Positions 1 through 7,112 of a stretch of 12,958 nt of DNA are shown piece by piece; position 1 is the stretch's first letter; each line of letters begins with the position of its first letter. The notes under the pieces are model-generated. The model was not told the origin of the DNA. It saw only the letters and a program-made list of their open reading frames with translations, and ran no database searches. Source of the stretch: JANOQP01 sp044227705 (GTDB lineage Bacteria; Bacteroidota; Bacteroidia; Chitinophagales; Saprospiraceae); contig JBGAWE010000129.1 of the NCBI GenBank assembly GCA_044227705.1, forward strand, positions 1-12,958, given 5' to 3'. Made by a program: the position numbers and the translations under genes.

Positions 1-30
1 CTGTTGTTTTCAAAAAAATCCGGGCGACGT

Positions 31-654
31 TCAAGGCGCCTTGCTCCCAATCTCGACTTCCTCCACGAACGGCCCGATGCCGGAGGCGCGGCGGTCGTCG
101 AGCTTGACGAGGCGGGCCTTGTACATGGCGAACGGTCGCTGCTTGCCGCCGAGCGACCCCCAGAGGTGGTTTATCTGCTCGAAGGTCATCGTGTATAGGT
201 CGAGGATGAGCTGCATCTGCTGGGCGTCGGGGTCGGTGGCACCGGGCAGGTTGTTGGTCGGGCCGACGGCGTTCTTCAGCATGAAAACATTGTTTCCCTG
301 AAAGAAGCGGATGACGTCGCCCAGCAAGCCGAGCGCGCGCGGGTAGCGGTCGGGCGGGAAATTGGCCGTGAAGAGCAGGTAGAGGTTGAGGAACGCGGGC
401 GGGTTGGCGTAGCGGACGCCGGTCGCGGTCTTCGTGAAGTTCGGCAGGTTCTTGAAGGCACTCTCCTCCTCGATGTTGACGAGGCTGACGAGCACCTGGT
501 TGTTCAATGCGTCGGTGGCGGCGGAGTTGTCGGATTCGAGCGAGGCGACGTTGGCCAGCGTGGCCCAGTTGGCCGCGTCGGGGTTGTCGCCCCGGCGGTT
601 GCGCAGGGCGGTGTCGAGTTCGGACTGGAGCAGGCTGAGCGCAGTGTCAATCAC
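31..654 (-). CDS. DUF4255 (Pvc16 N-terminal-like) protein
   Basis: This 207-residue protein resembles the DUF4255 family, the N-terminal domain of Pvc16/Afp16-like proteins linked to phage-tail-like extracellular contractile injection systems, where they are thought to act at the tail terminus. Visible family signatures are an opening like IDTALSLLQSELDTALRNR, a central LVSLVNIEEE strand, LNLYLLFTANF, a VIRFFQGNNVF segment and a C-terminal INHLWGSLGGKQRPFAMYKARLV segment read in pieces. The length fits the family. I chose the GTG start at 652-654 because family homology begins there; a longer reading to 768 adds 38 low-complexity residues. The GTG overlaps the TGA of a small upstream frame (GTGA), suggesting coupling. 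Its usual partners (sheath, tube, baseplate) are not visible and would lie left of the window. Family call is fairly sure; role is from family knowledge. Confidence 0.85.
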   Translation of the reverse strand: MIDTALSLLQSELDTALRNRRGDNPDAANWATLANVASLESDNSAATDALNNQVLVSLVNIEEESAFKNLPNFTKTATGVRYANPPAFLNLYLLFTANFPPDRYPRALGLLGDVIRFFQGNNVFMLKNAVGPTNNLPGATDPDAQQMQLILDLYTMTFEQINHLWGSLGGKQRPFAMYKARLVKLDDRRASGIGPFVEEVEIGSKAP

Positions 655-773
655 TTGGCCGGGTCGTCGAGGAACGTGAACGGAGGGCCGTGCCCCTGCG
701 GGCAGGCGAACGGGAGAGCCTCTTGCCGCGACGGTCGCAAAAAGCGGCCATCGCGGCAGTTCAAACAATCAAT
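651..773 (-). CDS. possible small zinc-ribbon protein, start unresolved
   Basis: The frame ending at TGA 651-653 encodes a short stretch with CLNC and, after 18 residues, FACPQGHG, followed by PFTFLDDPAK. The CxxC...CxxxH spacing looks like a zinc-binding knuckle pair, and the stop overlaps the GTG start of the DUF4255 gene by 4 bp, as translationally coupled genes often do. No ATG or GTG lies in frame upstream; the frame stays open to a TTG at 920, but its upper half is low-complexity Pro/His/Arg and unlike protein. The marked left-hand limit of 773 is an ATT codon and is only a guess. It could be a real small gene with a rare start, the remnant 3' end of a lost gene, or chance. A promoter-like site at 918-949 points into it. 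Confidence 0.3.
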   Translation of the reverse strand: MDCLNCRDGRFLRPSRQEALPFACPQGHGPPFTFLDDPAK

Positions 774-917
774 CGAAGACGGTGGGAACGGATGGTTCGG
801 GGGCGAGTCGTGCTGCCGGGGCGGCGGATGGTGGAGACTGTCTTCATTGGTCGTGTCGGTCTGGTTGCGGAAAATTCCCCGGAGCGGGGGCAGTCGCGCT
901 TTCTGGTGGTCGTGAGG

Positions 918-949
918 CAAACGTACCCAACAATGTTTAATCGACGCAA
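918..949 (-). promoter_or_regulatory. Bacteroidota-type promoter candidate
   Basis: On the minus strand a TAcgTTTG box (plus-strand 918-925) matches the Bacteroidota -7 consensus TAnnTTTG. A TTG at 947-949 lies 21 bp upstream, roughly the -33 position. A transcript would begin near 911 and run into the possible small ORF and the DUF4255 gene. It sits inside the longer reading of that small frame, which argues against a start as far up as 920. One short motif match can occur by chance. Confidence 0.4.
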
Positions 950-954
950 GAGGG

Positions 955-984
955 TTTTGGGTTTTTTTTAAAATGTACCCAAAA
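955..984 (-). terminator. weak hairpin, possible terminator of the operon
   Basis: TTTTGGGT at 955-962 pairs with ACCCAAAA at 977-984 around a 14-nt A/T-rich loop, about 60 bp past the stop of the large multidomain gene. The stem is short, half A-T, and is not followed by a clear U-run in the minus-strand transcript. It may equally be a protein-binding site, since the right arm overlaps one of the two GTACCCAA copies. Confidence 0.25.
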
Positions 985-1040
985 GGGTAGGTAGGGCGGC
1001 GAATGCGCGACGGGGATCCACTTTGGCGAGAGGTGGATGG

Positions 1041-4000
1041 TCAAGTTTTGAGATTCTCCAGAAGCCGTTCCACGAGACCCTCGAGCTGCTGCGTGACGTG
1101 CCGCAGGGCAGAGTCTCGGTCTTCCCACTCCGCGACAGTCCGCTTGTTGCGCGGCAACACCGTCGGCAGTTTCGCGAAGACGATCCCCTCCCACAGGCAG
1201 GGCCTGACGAGGACGGGGCAGACGAGCGCCTTGCCTTCGCGGTAGCGGTCCATCGCGCGGAGGAGCTGCTGCTCATAGAGCTGGTTGTTGGCCAGCAGGT
1301 CGGCGCTGACGAGCATCAGGACGAGATTGGCGCGGTCGAGCTGCTCGGCCGCTTGTTCGTCGGGGGCCATGCCGGGGGCGGTCATGACTTCGTCCCAAGA
1401 AGAAATAGCACTATTGCGGCGAAGCTGGGCGAAGTGCTTGTCAAACTCGTCTTTGAAAGTTTGATCGGCTACGTCGTACATGTAAAGGACATTGATACGT
1501 CGGGCTTCAGCTTCCTCTCTTAAAACAGCTGAATCCAAGCTTGAATATAGCTGAATGAAAAACTCCAGCTCCGGCTGGTCTATGAAGTTCACTGCGTATT
1601 GGAGCGTGAAAGCCTCGCGCGTCGTATCACTCACGGCCCCCAAACCGCCTGCTGGCAAAATGAGAACCGGTAAGCCTTTCTCCCGAGTGGAATCGAGCAC
1701 CCAATAGACTAGTTCACGACTCCAGTTGTCCTCCAAGTCGAAGCCCATGAAGATGTTCGATGAATTGAACAGTTGTTTCTGAACAGTTTGGGGCAGCGGC
1801 GGATCGCTCCTTCTTATCGAATCGAGGTGCCTTCGCTGATCCAGTAAGGTGAAAACCATTGAATTAGGATTGCGCACGTCGCCTGCAATTTTATAAATGA
1901 CTGTCGGGCCGTTGGGGTACAGCACTTCTTCATTGTCCCTTCGTTGAGAATAGTGGCCCACCTGATGTTCTCTGAAATTTGCCCGAAAAGCCCATTCTAT
2001 GTTTCCTTCTGGCGAGGCCGAAAGGATAAGGCTGAAAGGCAAGCTGGCTATGACCCTCCACATATCAAATTGAGCCTGGTGTTTTTTATAAAAATCTTCT
2101 TGTTTTTTATAAAAATCTTCTACAAAACTCAGAAGGCGTAATGCGCCAAAGTCCTGCTGGTACGCAGTGCTGGCAAAGGCAAGATTATCGGGTATGGCAA
2201 CCCGTCGTCCGGATTTTTGAAAGGCTTTTTCTGCTAACTCGTTTGCCAGAATCTTTTGCAACGGCCGACCATCGGTGTCGCATACAGCCAGCGGGCCTAC
2301 AACCAGATTGCAGCGACCTTTTTGCATTGCCCATAAAAGATCGTCAAGTTGTTTACGGGTCAGATCTCCAGTCTTTACTTCGGACAGTGGTTGTTGTGTC
2401 GCGGTGATTGGCGGATGCTTTTCCTTCGATCTCTCTTTGTTGGGTTCACGGGGGTATACTGCCTCGTCTTTCTCTTCAGTCTCATACTGCTGTGGAGCAG
2501 CAACGGCACTGAGGCGGGCTTGGGCTTCTTTTTGTCGTATCTCTTCGGCCTCGGCAGCCTGTTTATCTTCCTTTATTCGTCTCAAAATCCCTCCAATCCC
2601 CCGCCCAAAACTCACCTCCCCCCACTCCCCTCCTCGGTTCCTCGCCCCTTCCTGCATCGCCACCACCCGAAACTCCCCGTCCAGCACCGGCCCGCCCGAC
2701 GACCCCGGTTTCGATACCCGCTCGTAAAAAAGCCGCCCCTCCTCCGCCCCCCGGAAGGCGGCCAGCGACACCTTCTTGTCCTGCCCCAGCGCGTGCTGGA
2801 TGAGGAGGAGCGGCTCCCCCTCTTCGAGCTGCCTGCCCGCCACGTCGGCCTGCAAAAACCCCAGCGAGCCGAGTTGCCCCGCCGTGTCGACTACGCGCAC
2901 CATCGTGAAGTTCAGCTGGTCCGTCGGGCTGGCGACGAAGTCCTCCGCGTCGAGCTGGAAGGTGAGCGGCTGGCCCGTCGAGCCGTCCGTTCTTTTGTCG
3001 AAAAGGAACTCGGCCCGCGTCGTTTCGATGGCCTTCTTGTCGGGCAGGGTGTGGTTGCAGGTCAGCAGGCGGCCGCCCTCGACGAGGAAGCCGGTGCCCA
3101 TCTCGCCGTCCTCGCGCACGATGCGGCAGACGCTGCGGGCGGCGGCGAGGGCGCGGTCGAACCAGTTGATGGGGAAGGAGGTCTGCTTTTCGAGGTGACT
3201 CTCCGTGTCGCCCCACATGACCTCCTGCTGCTGTGGAATCTCGTTCGGCAATCTGATGGACGGCAAAACCTTTCGCTCTGGGTTTTTCAAAATCGGCTTG
3301 AAGGTTCCGCCCCAAAAGCCGTTGCCGCATTCCAACGGCCCGCTTTGCCCAACCGGGCGGAAGCTGCCCCTGCCCGAATGGAGGCCAATAACCTTCCAGT
3401 CGAGGTTGAAAACGGGCGAGTCCTGCGACCCCCATTCCGTCTCGGTCGAATAGAAAAGCCGATTGTCGGCGATGGTCTTTATCTGGCCGTTGAAAAGGGA
3501 GAGCCGCTTTTCATTCCCCCTCGGGAAGTGAATAATCGGCGCGAGGTCGCCGGGGAAGGGCAGGGAGTTGACTTCTATTTCGAGGTGGCCCCACTGGTCA
3601 AGCGGGTTGTCGTTTTGGTCGATGACCGAGACGAGCCAGAAGGGCGACCCGTTCGGCCCGGGAATGAGGCTGTCAACTTCATAAGCGACCGGCTGTTCGC
3701 CGCCAAACTCAACCCGCGCGTTTTCCGAATTGAGGCTGCCGAGGTTCCGAGCAATCACGACCATGCCCCCTTCGAGCAGGAAGCAACTGCTGGCAAACTC
3801 GTTCCCTACCATCAGCCGCCCGACGGCCCACGACACCAGCCGCCCCCGCTCCAGCCACGCCATGTCCCACAAAAAAGCATCCCCCGGCTGGCTGCTCTTC
3901 GACACGACGACATCGAGCAAAACCTCTTCTTCCTCCTCGGCAACCTCGACAGGTGCCTCCTCGACGACTGGCCGCGCCGCCTGCTCCCTCGCCTCGCCCG

Positions 4001-4805
4001 CCTTCCCGGCCATCGACAGCGGCACCTTTATTATAAAGGAGTCCGGCACCTCGTGGTCGGACAGGTTCGAGGCGAGGCCGGGGTTCTCCCGCAAAAGCTC
4101 CGCGAAGTCGCCGCTTTGCCGGTAGATGGCCTGCTCGACGGCCTTGCTGAACAGGAGGGTCTGCGTCAGGTCGGCCGGTTTGGCGGCGGCATTCTTGCCC
4201 AGAAAGGCGGTCAGCCGCTCGTCCATCTGCTGCAGCGCGGCGGCGGCGTGGAGCCGTTCCGACTTCGAGGCGCTGCCCGCCGCGAGCCGGTTGCGCAGCT
4301 CGCGGGCGACGGCGTCCGGCTCCGTGAGGCTGCGGGCGGCCAGCCGCTGGGCCTCGTCGAAGCGCTTGCCGTGGCGGGCGGAGAGGCCCTCCGTTTTCTC
4401 AAGAAATTGGAGAAGGAAGCGGGCCACGTCCATCAAATCGGCCATGCCGAGCCGCTCTTTGTCTTTTTGATGCCACTCAATGAAGGCCTTGCGCAGCGGC
4501 GCGGCCATGACGAACTGCTCGGCCCCGATGCGTTCGACGAGCGTCGAGTTGAGCACGTCGGCCGCCGCCACGCGATGGATGGAATAGGGCTGGCCGCCCC
4601 AATGGTACTGGCCGAAATTGAGCCAGAGCTTGAACATCAGGTCCGGCGTCAGTACGGCCGGGACGGCCGCGTAGGCCGCCAGCACGAGATGCCCCATCCG
4701 GTACTCGTCGTAAAAGTCGAACAGGAAGCGACGGGCGAACTCCGCCGCCTTCTGATGGCTCAAAGCATCAAGTTCCGTCGGAAAATTTGCCGGTAAAGGG
4801 TTCAT
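1041..4805 (-). CDS. VMAP-type scaffold: helical module, two trypsin-like, SIR2-like and TIR-like domains
   Basis: This 1254-residue protein is probably the scaffold or sensor of the conflict system. Residues 20-240 are helical and resemble the module found with vWA-MoxR systems (VLAAYAAVPAVLTPDLMFKL at 41-60). A Glu-rich linker (283-295) leads to trypsin-like domain 1 (about 325-480), then trypsin-like domain 2 (about 550-745; GTGFLVEGG, LLTCNHTL, KPGSSGGPV). Charged linker 745-815 precedes a SIR2-like region (815-1090; CNLVVGPLAV, LPFSLILSA, VIYKIAGDV, IFMGFDLED) and a TIR-like domain (1103-1254; INVLYMY, LVLMLVSADLL, CPVLVRP). Catalytic residues look altered throughout: domain 1 has N354/P388/Q461 for His/Asp/Ser; domain 2 keeps H585 and S703 but has N632 for Asp; the SIR2-like region has S931 and A974 for Asn and His; the TIR Glu position is Q1180. 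ATG at 4803-4805 lies 3 bp after the vWA gene. Residues about 738-1140 are encoded by much AT-richer DNA. Domain calls are by eye. Confidence 0.85.
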   Translation of the reverse strand: MNPLPANFPTELDALSHQKAAEFARRFLFDFYDEYRMGHLVLAAYAAVPAVLTPDLMFKLWLNFGQYHWGGQPYSIHRVAAADVLNSTLVERIGAEQFVMAAPLRKAFIEWHQKDKERLGMADLMDVARFLLQFLEKTEGLSARHGKRFDEAQRLAARSLTEPDAVARELRNRLAAGSASKSERLHAAAALQQMDERLTAFLGKNAAAKPADLTQTLLFSKAVEQAIYRQSGDFAELLRENPGLASNLSDHEVPDSFIIKVPLSMAGKAGEAREQAARPVVEEAPVEVAEEEEEVLLDVVVSKSSQPGDAFLWDMAWLERGRLVSWAVGRLMVGNEFASSCFLLEGGMVVIARNLGSLNSENARVEFGGEQPVAYEVDSLIPGPNGSPFWLVSVIDQNDNPLDQWGHLEIEVNSLPFPGDLAPIIHFPRGNEKRLSLFNGQIKTIADNRLFYSTETEWGSQDSPVFNLDWKVIGLHSGRGSFRPVGQSGPLECGNGFWGGTFKPILKNPERKVLPSIRLPNEIPQQQEVMWGDTESHLEKQTSFPINWFDRALAAARSVCRIVREDGEMGTGFLVEGGRLLTCNHTLPDKKAIETTRAEFLFDKRTDGSTGQPLTFQLDAEDFVASPTDQLNFTMVRVVDTAGQLGSLGFLQADVAGRQLEEGEPLLLIQHALGQDKKVSLAAFRGAEEGRLFYERVSKPGSSGGPVLDGEFRVVAMQEGARNRGGEWGEVSFGRGIGGILRRIKEDKQAAEAEEIRQKEAQARLSAVAAPQQYETEEKDEAVYPREPNKERSKEKHPPITATQQPLSEVKTGDLTRKQLDDLLWAMQKGRCNLVVGPLAVCDTDGRPLQKILANELAEKAFQKSGRRVAIPDNLAFASTAYQQDFGALRLLSFVEDFYKKQEDFYKKHQAQFDMWRVIASLPFSLILSASPEGNIEWAFRANFREHQVGHYSQRRDNEEVLYPNGPTVIYKIAGDVRNPNSMVFTLLDQRRHLDSIRRSDPPLPQTVQKQLFNSSNIFMGFDLEDNWSRELVYWVLDSTREKGLPVLILPAGGLGAVSDTTREAFTLQYAVNFIDQPELEFFIQLYSSLDSAVLREEAEARRINVLYMYDVADQTFKDEFDKHFAQLRRNSAISSWDEVMTAPGMAPDEQAAEQLDRANLVLMLVSADLLANNQLYEQQLLRAMDRYREGKALVCPVLVRPCLWEGIVFAKLPTVLPRNKRTVAEWEDRDSALRHVTQQLEGLVERLLENLKT
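1385..2590. other. AT-rich island inside the multidomain gene
   Basis: Lines in this stretch are about 38-50% G+C (for example 1441-1500 is 40%, 2041-2160 is 38%), against about 73% just outside it at 1321-1380 and 2641-2700. It encodes the linker after the second trypsin-like domain, the whole SIR2-like region and the first 35-40 residues of the TIR-like domain. The reading frame is intact throughout, so it looks like an acquired or exchanged domain cassette rather than an insertion element. Edges are good to about 30 bp. Confidence 0.75.
2080..2121 (-). repeat. perfect 21-bp tandem duplication in coding DNA
   Basis: Two identical 21-bp units, 2080-2100 and 2101-2121, lie head to tail and encode a repeated EDFYKK heptad (EDFYKKQEDFYKKH, residues 896-909) in the SIR2-like region. 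The multiple of three preserves frame. The perfect identity suggests a recent slippage duplication in the AT-rich island. Confidence 0.9.
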
Positions 4806-4808
4806 GTC

Positions 4809-5990
4809 TCAATATCCTTTTTGCTCCATCAGCGATTGGACGGCCTGCGGAAAACCGAACCCGTCGAGGGCCGAATACATCGGCACCTGCAGTTTCGTCT
4901 GGATGGTCTCGGCCGCCGTGCCCGGCCAGCGGGAGGCGGGCAGCGGGTTGAGCCAGGCGACGTAGGCCACCTTCTTGCGAAGCTCGGCGAGGAAGTTGGC
5001 CATGCCCATCGCCCGTTCCGAGTCGACGGCCTCGCCACGCGCCGCGCCGCCGTCGCTGACGATGAGGGCGAGCGTGTTCTGCGCGTTGCAGGGGCGAAGC
5101 GCGAGGCCGACCTCCCTCGCCTCGGTGAGCGTCGGTTTTTGGTAGAGCCAGTTCGCCGGATACTTGTGGAAATACCAAACGCCCGCCCGGGGGTGCGCCG
5201 AGCGGTCGGTGGCGGTGGCGGTGATGCGGTCGGCCAGTTCGTGGAAGGGGGTCATCGCGTCGTCGCGGTCGACGAGGATGAGGAGCGCCTCGGGGCGCGT
5301 GGCCCAGTTCTTTTCGTGGACGGCCTCGGTGAAAAGCCCGTCCCGCGCCACCCTTTCGACCGTCGCCGCGATGTCGACGCGGTCGGAAACCCCGGCCGGT
5401 TGGCGGAGGCGCAGGTATTGCCAAGTCTTCATCAGCTCGCGGCGGGTGAGCGGGAAGTATTCGTCGGAGAGGTTGAAACTGGCGGCGGCGGGCTGCCCGG
5501 CCTTCCCGTCGAGGCCGCCCTCCGGCTCCGCGTGGCCGAGCATGAACCACATGTCGGTCGTTTCCTCGGCCTCGGGTTCGTCGGCGACCTCCTTGCTTTT
5601 TTTCTTCCCGGCATCGGTCGCGGGCGGCTGGGCTGGCATCGGCGGCGGCGGCTGGGAAGCGGCGCCCGAGGGCGTGGCGGCCGGTTTTTCGTCCACCGGC
5701 CCGGCCTCGGGGGTGGCCCATTTTTCAAAAGCCGTGCGCATCCGCCGTTTTTCGCCTGCCAGTTCTTCTTTGAAAATGCCGTCGAAAGCCTCCCGGTGCT
5801 GCTCGTTCTGCATCAAAAAGGCCCGCATGAACCGCAGCAACTCCCCTTCCTCCCCCAGCGGGACAAGCCCGGCGGCGACGGCCGAGCAGAACTCCATGTA
5901 CTTCTGCGGGCTTTGCCCGTAGCCAAGCTCGTGCGACACGCGGCGGAAGAACTCGTGGAAAAAAAGGGGAGGAAAACGCTCGTCGTTCAT
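4809..5990 (-). CDS. vWA-like protein of MoxR-vWA conflict system
   Basis: The 393-residue product is the vWA partner of the MoxR ATPase next door. Residues 1-90 form a helical head, 95-145 is a Pro/Ala then Lys/Glu-rich linker, and 175-393 is a vWA-like domain of the type found in cyanobacterial and Bacteroidota MoxR-vWA clusters: VDIAATVERVARDGL (205-219), ALLILVDRDDAMTPFH (235-250), AGVWYFHKYP (269-278), LIVSDGGAARGE (309-320) and VAWLNPLPASRWPGT (344-358). The metal-site motif reads DRDDA (241-245) instead of DxSxS, so metal binding is doubtful, as often in this subfamily. Its ATG overlaps the TGA of the MoxR gene (ATGA at 5987-5990) and its stop lies 3 bp before the next ATG, so all three are probably translated together. 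In the family, vWA proteins bridge the ATPase and the effector-bearing third component; that role here is inferred. Confidence 0.85.
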   Translation of the reverse strand: MNDERFPPLFFHEFFRRVSHELGYGQSPQKYMEFCSAVAAGLVPLGEEGELLRFMRAFLMQNEQHREAFDGIFKEELAGEKRRMRTAFEKWATPEAGPVDEKPAATPSGAASQPPPPMPAQPPATDAGKKKSKEVADEPEAEETTDMWFMLGHAEPEGGLDGKAGQPAAASFNLSDEYFPLTRRELMKTWQYLRLRQPAGVSDRVDIAATVERVARDGLFTEAVHEKNWATRPEALLILVDRDDAMTPFHELADRITATATDRSAHPRAGVWYFHKYPANWLYQKPTLTEAREVGLALRPCNAQNTLALIVSDGGAARGEAVDSERAMGMANFLAELRKKVAYVAWLNPLPASRWPGTAAETIQTKLQVPMYSALDGFGFPQAVQSLMEQKGY

Positions 5991-7093
5991 GGCTGCTCTG
6001 TCAGTTTGGGCGGCCCGGGCAGCGTCTTCGCGCGGTCGCGCTCGCGGAGGAAGTCGTTTTTGGACTTGAGCAAGGTTTGAAAAAAGTGCAGCTTCCCGTC
6101 GGCCACCGTCTCGAAGAATCCCGGCTCGAACTGCAGGTGGAATCGCAGCGCGGCCACCCAGTCGATCAGCTCACTCGTCGAGGGCTTGCGGCCGACGGAG
6201 GGATCGTTCTCGATGCGGTCGCGCAGCGCGATGAACTCGTCGATGGCCTTGTCGACGACGTCGGCGCCGGTCTTCAGGCCTTCTTTCAGGTCGCTTTTCA
6301 GGTCGAAGACGTCGGGCAGGTGGGCCTTCAGGATTTTGAGCAAATCGGGCTTCTCCGGGAAGTCGATGTGGAAGAACAGGCAGCGGCGCAGGAAGGCCTG
6401 CGGCAGCTCGCGCTCGTTGTTGCTTGTGATGAAGACGACGGGCCGCGCGCCCTCCGGTGCCTCGACGAGCTTCTCGAAACCCGCCTCGCGGATGACGGAG
6501 CGGGCCTCGTCCAGCTCGAGCAGCAGGTCGTTCGGGAAGTCGATGTCGGCCTTGTCGATCTCGTCTATCAACAGGATGCTCGGCTCGCCTGGCCTCGACG
6601 TGAGCAGCGCGTGGGCGAGCGGGCCGAGGCGCAGGTATTTTTCCTCTAGCTCCTCGCGGGTCTCGGTCATCGGGGCGGCGGCGCCCTGCGCGGCGCGGGC
6701 GAGGTTGGCCTGCCGCAGCCTTTCGAGGTGGTCGAAATGGTAGACGCCCTCCGAGGCCTTCGAGGTGGACTTGATGTTCCACTCGAAATACTTCGAGCGG
6801 TAGCCCGCGTCGAGCTTGCCATACCACTCGAAGGCGACGGCCCGCGCCAGTTGCGTCTTGCCGCAGCCCGGCTCGCCCTTCAGCACGACGGGGCGGCGCA
6901 GCACCTGCGCGAGACGGACGACCTCCACCAGTTCCGGGCTGGGCAGGTAGGGGTTGAGCGACTCCGCCCGACCGTCGCCGACCTTCTCAAAGGCGTTGCC
7001 GGCGGCGTTGAAACGCAGCTCGGGGCTTGCGGCGGGCTGCTTTTCTTTCAGGGCCTTGCCCGTGTACGGTTTGGGCTTTGTCAGGTCTGCCAT
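5987..7093 (-). CDS. MoxR-type AAA+ ATPase
   Basis: This 368-residue ATPase has a complete AAA+ core: Walker A GEPGCGKT (73-80), Walker B ILLIDEID (173-180), sensor 1 TSNNERELP (223-231), arginine-finger candidates R236/R237 (FLRRC) and a sensor-2-like STSELIDW (305-312). Pro-rich residues 1-50 form a leader. A MoxR ATPase with a vWA partner acts as a chaperone-like switch, and here it is presumably the NTP-dependent trigger of the system. I chose the ATG at 7091-7093 (MADLTKPKPY), 19 bp after the preceding stop; the longer reading from 7150 would overlap that gene by 38 bp and add a Ser/Thr-rich stretch. No Shine-Dalgarno sequence is seen. Its stop overlaps the vWA start. All catalytic motifs are intact, in contrast to the scaffold protein. 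Confidence 0.92.
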   Translation of the reverse strand: MADLTKPKPYTGKALKEKQPAASPELRFNAAGNAFEKVGDGRAESLNPYLPSPELVEVVRLAQVLRRPVVLKGEPGCGKTQLARAVAFEWYGKLDAGYRSKYFEWNIKSTSKASEGVYHFDHLERLRQANLARAAQGAAAPMTETREELEEKYLRLGPLAHALLTSRPGEPSILLIDEIDKADIDFPNDLLLELDEARSVIREAGFEKLVEAPEGARPVVFITSNNERELPQAFLRRCLFFHIDFPEKPDLLKILKAHLPDVFDLKSDLKEGLKTGADVVDKAIDEFIALRDRIENDPSVGRKPSTSELIDWVAALRFHLQFEPGFFETVADGKLHFFQTLLKSKNDFLRERDRAKTLPGPPKLTEQP

Positions 7094-7112
7094 GATGGGA
7101 TGGGTCGTTTTT

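Larger units (their letters stand above)
655..1040. other. intergenic region between conflict operon and DUF4255 gene
   Basis: This 386-bp stretch is the only sizeable gap in the window. Going leftward it holds a weak 6-bp stem (ATCCAC 1016-1021 with GTGGAT 1033-1038), an 8-bp stem at 955-984, a promoter-like site at 918-949 and the possible zinc-ribbon frame ending at 651. GTACCCAA occurs twice in direct orientation, at 923-930 and 975-982. No RNA gene or mobile element is recognisable. Confidence 0.6.

Noticed and set aside
1..30. Short A-run (15-21) after the DUF4255 stop as a terminator
   Set aside because: No stem precedes it, and too little sequence is present to judge.
655..768. Extended N-terminus for the DUF4255 protein
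   Set aside because: The extra 38 residues are Arg/Pro-rich and lie before the family start; the GTG at 654 fits the homology and couples to the preceding stop.
761..949. Minus-strand small frame with an internal ATG at 845-847
   Set aside because: The product is Arg/Thr-rich with no motif and overlaps the promoter-like site; not supportable as a gene.
2349..4796. Long plus-strand open frame (815 codons) opposite the multidomain gene
   Set aside because: It lies wholly antisense to a gene with recognisable domains; its translation is Arg/Pro/Leu/Val-rich with no family signature, as expected from GC-rich codon bias.
4821..6080. Plus-strand open frame opposite the vWA gene
   Set aside because: Antisense shadow, Arg/Gly-rich, no recognisable domain.
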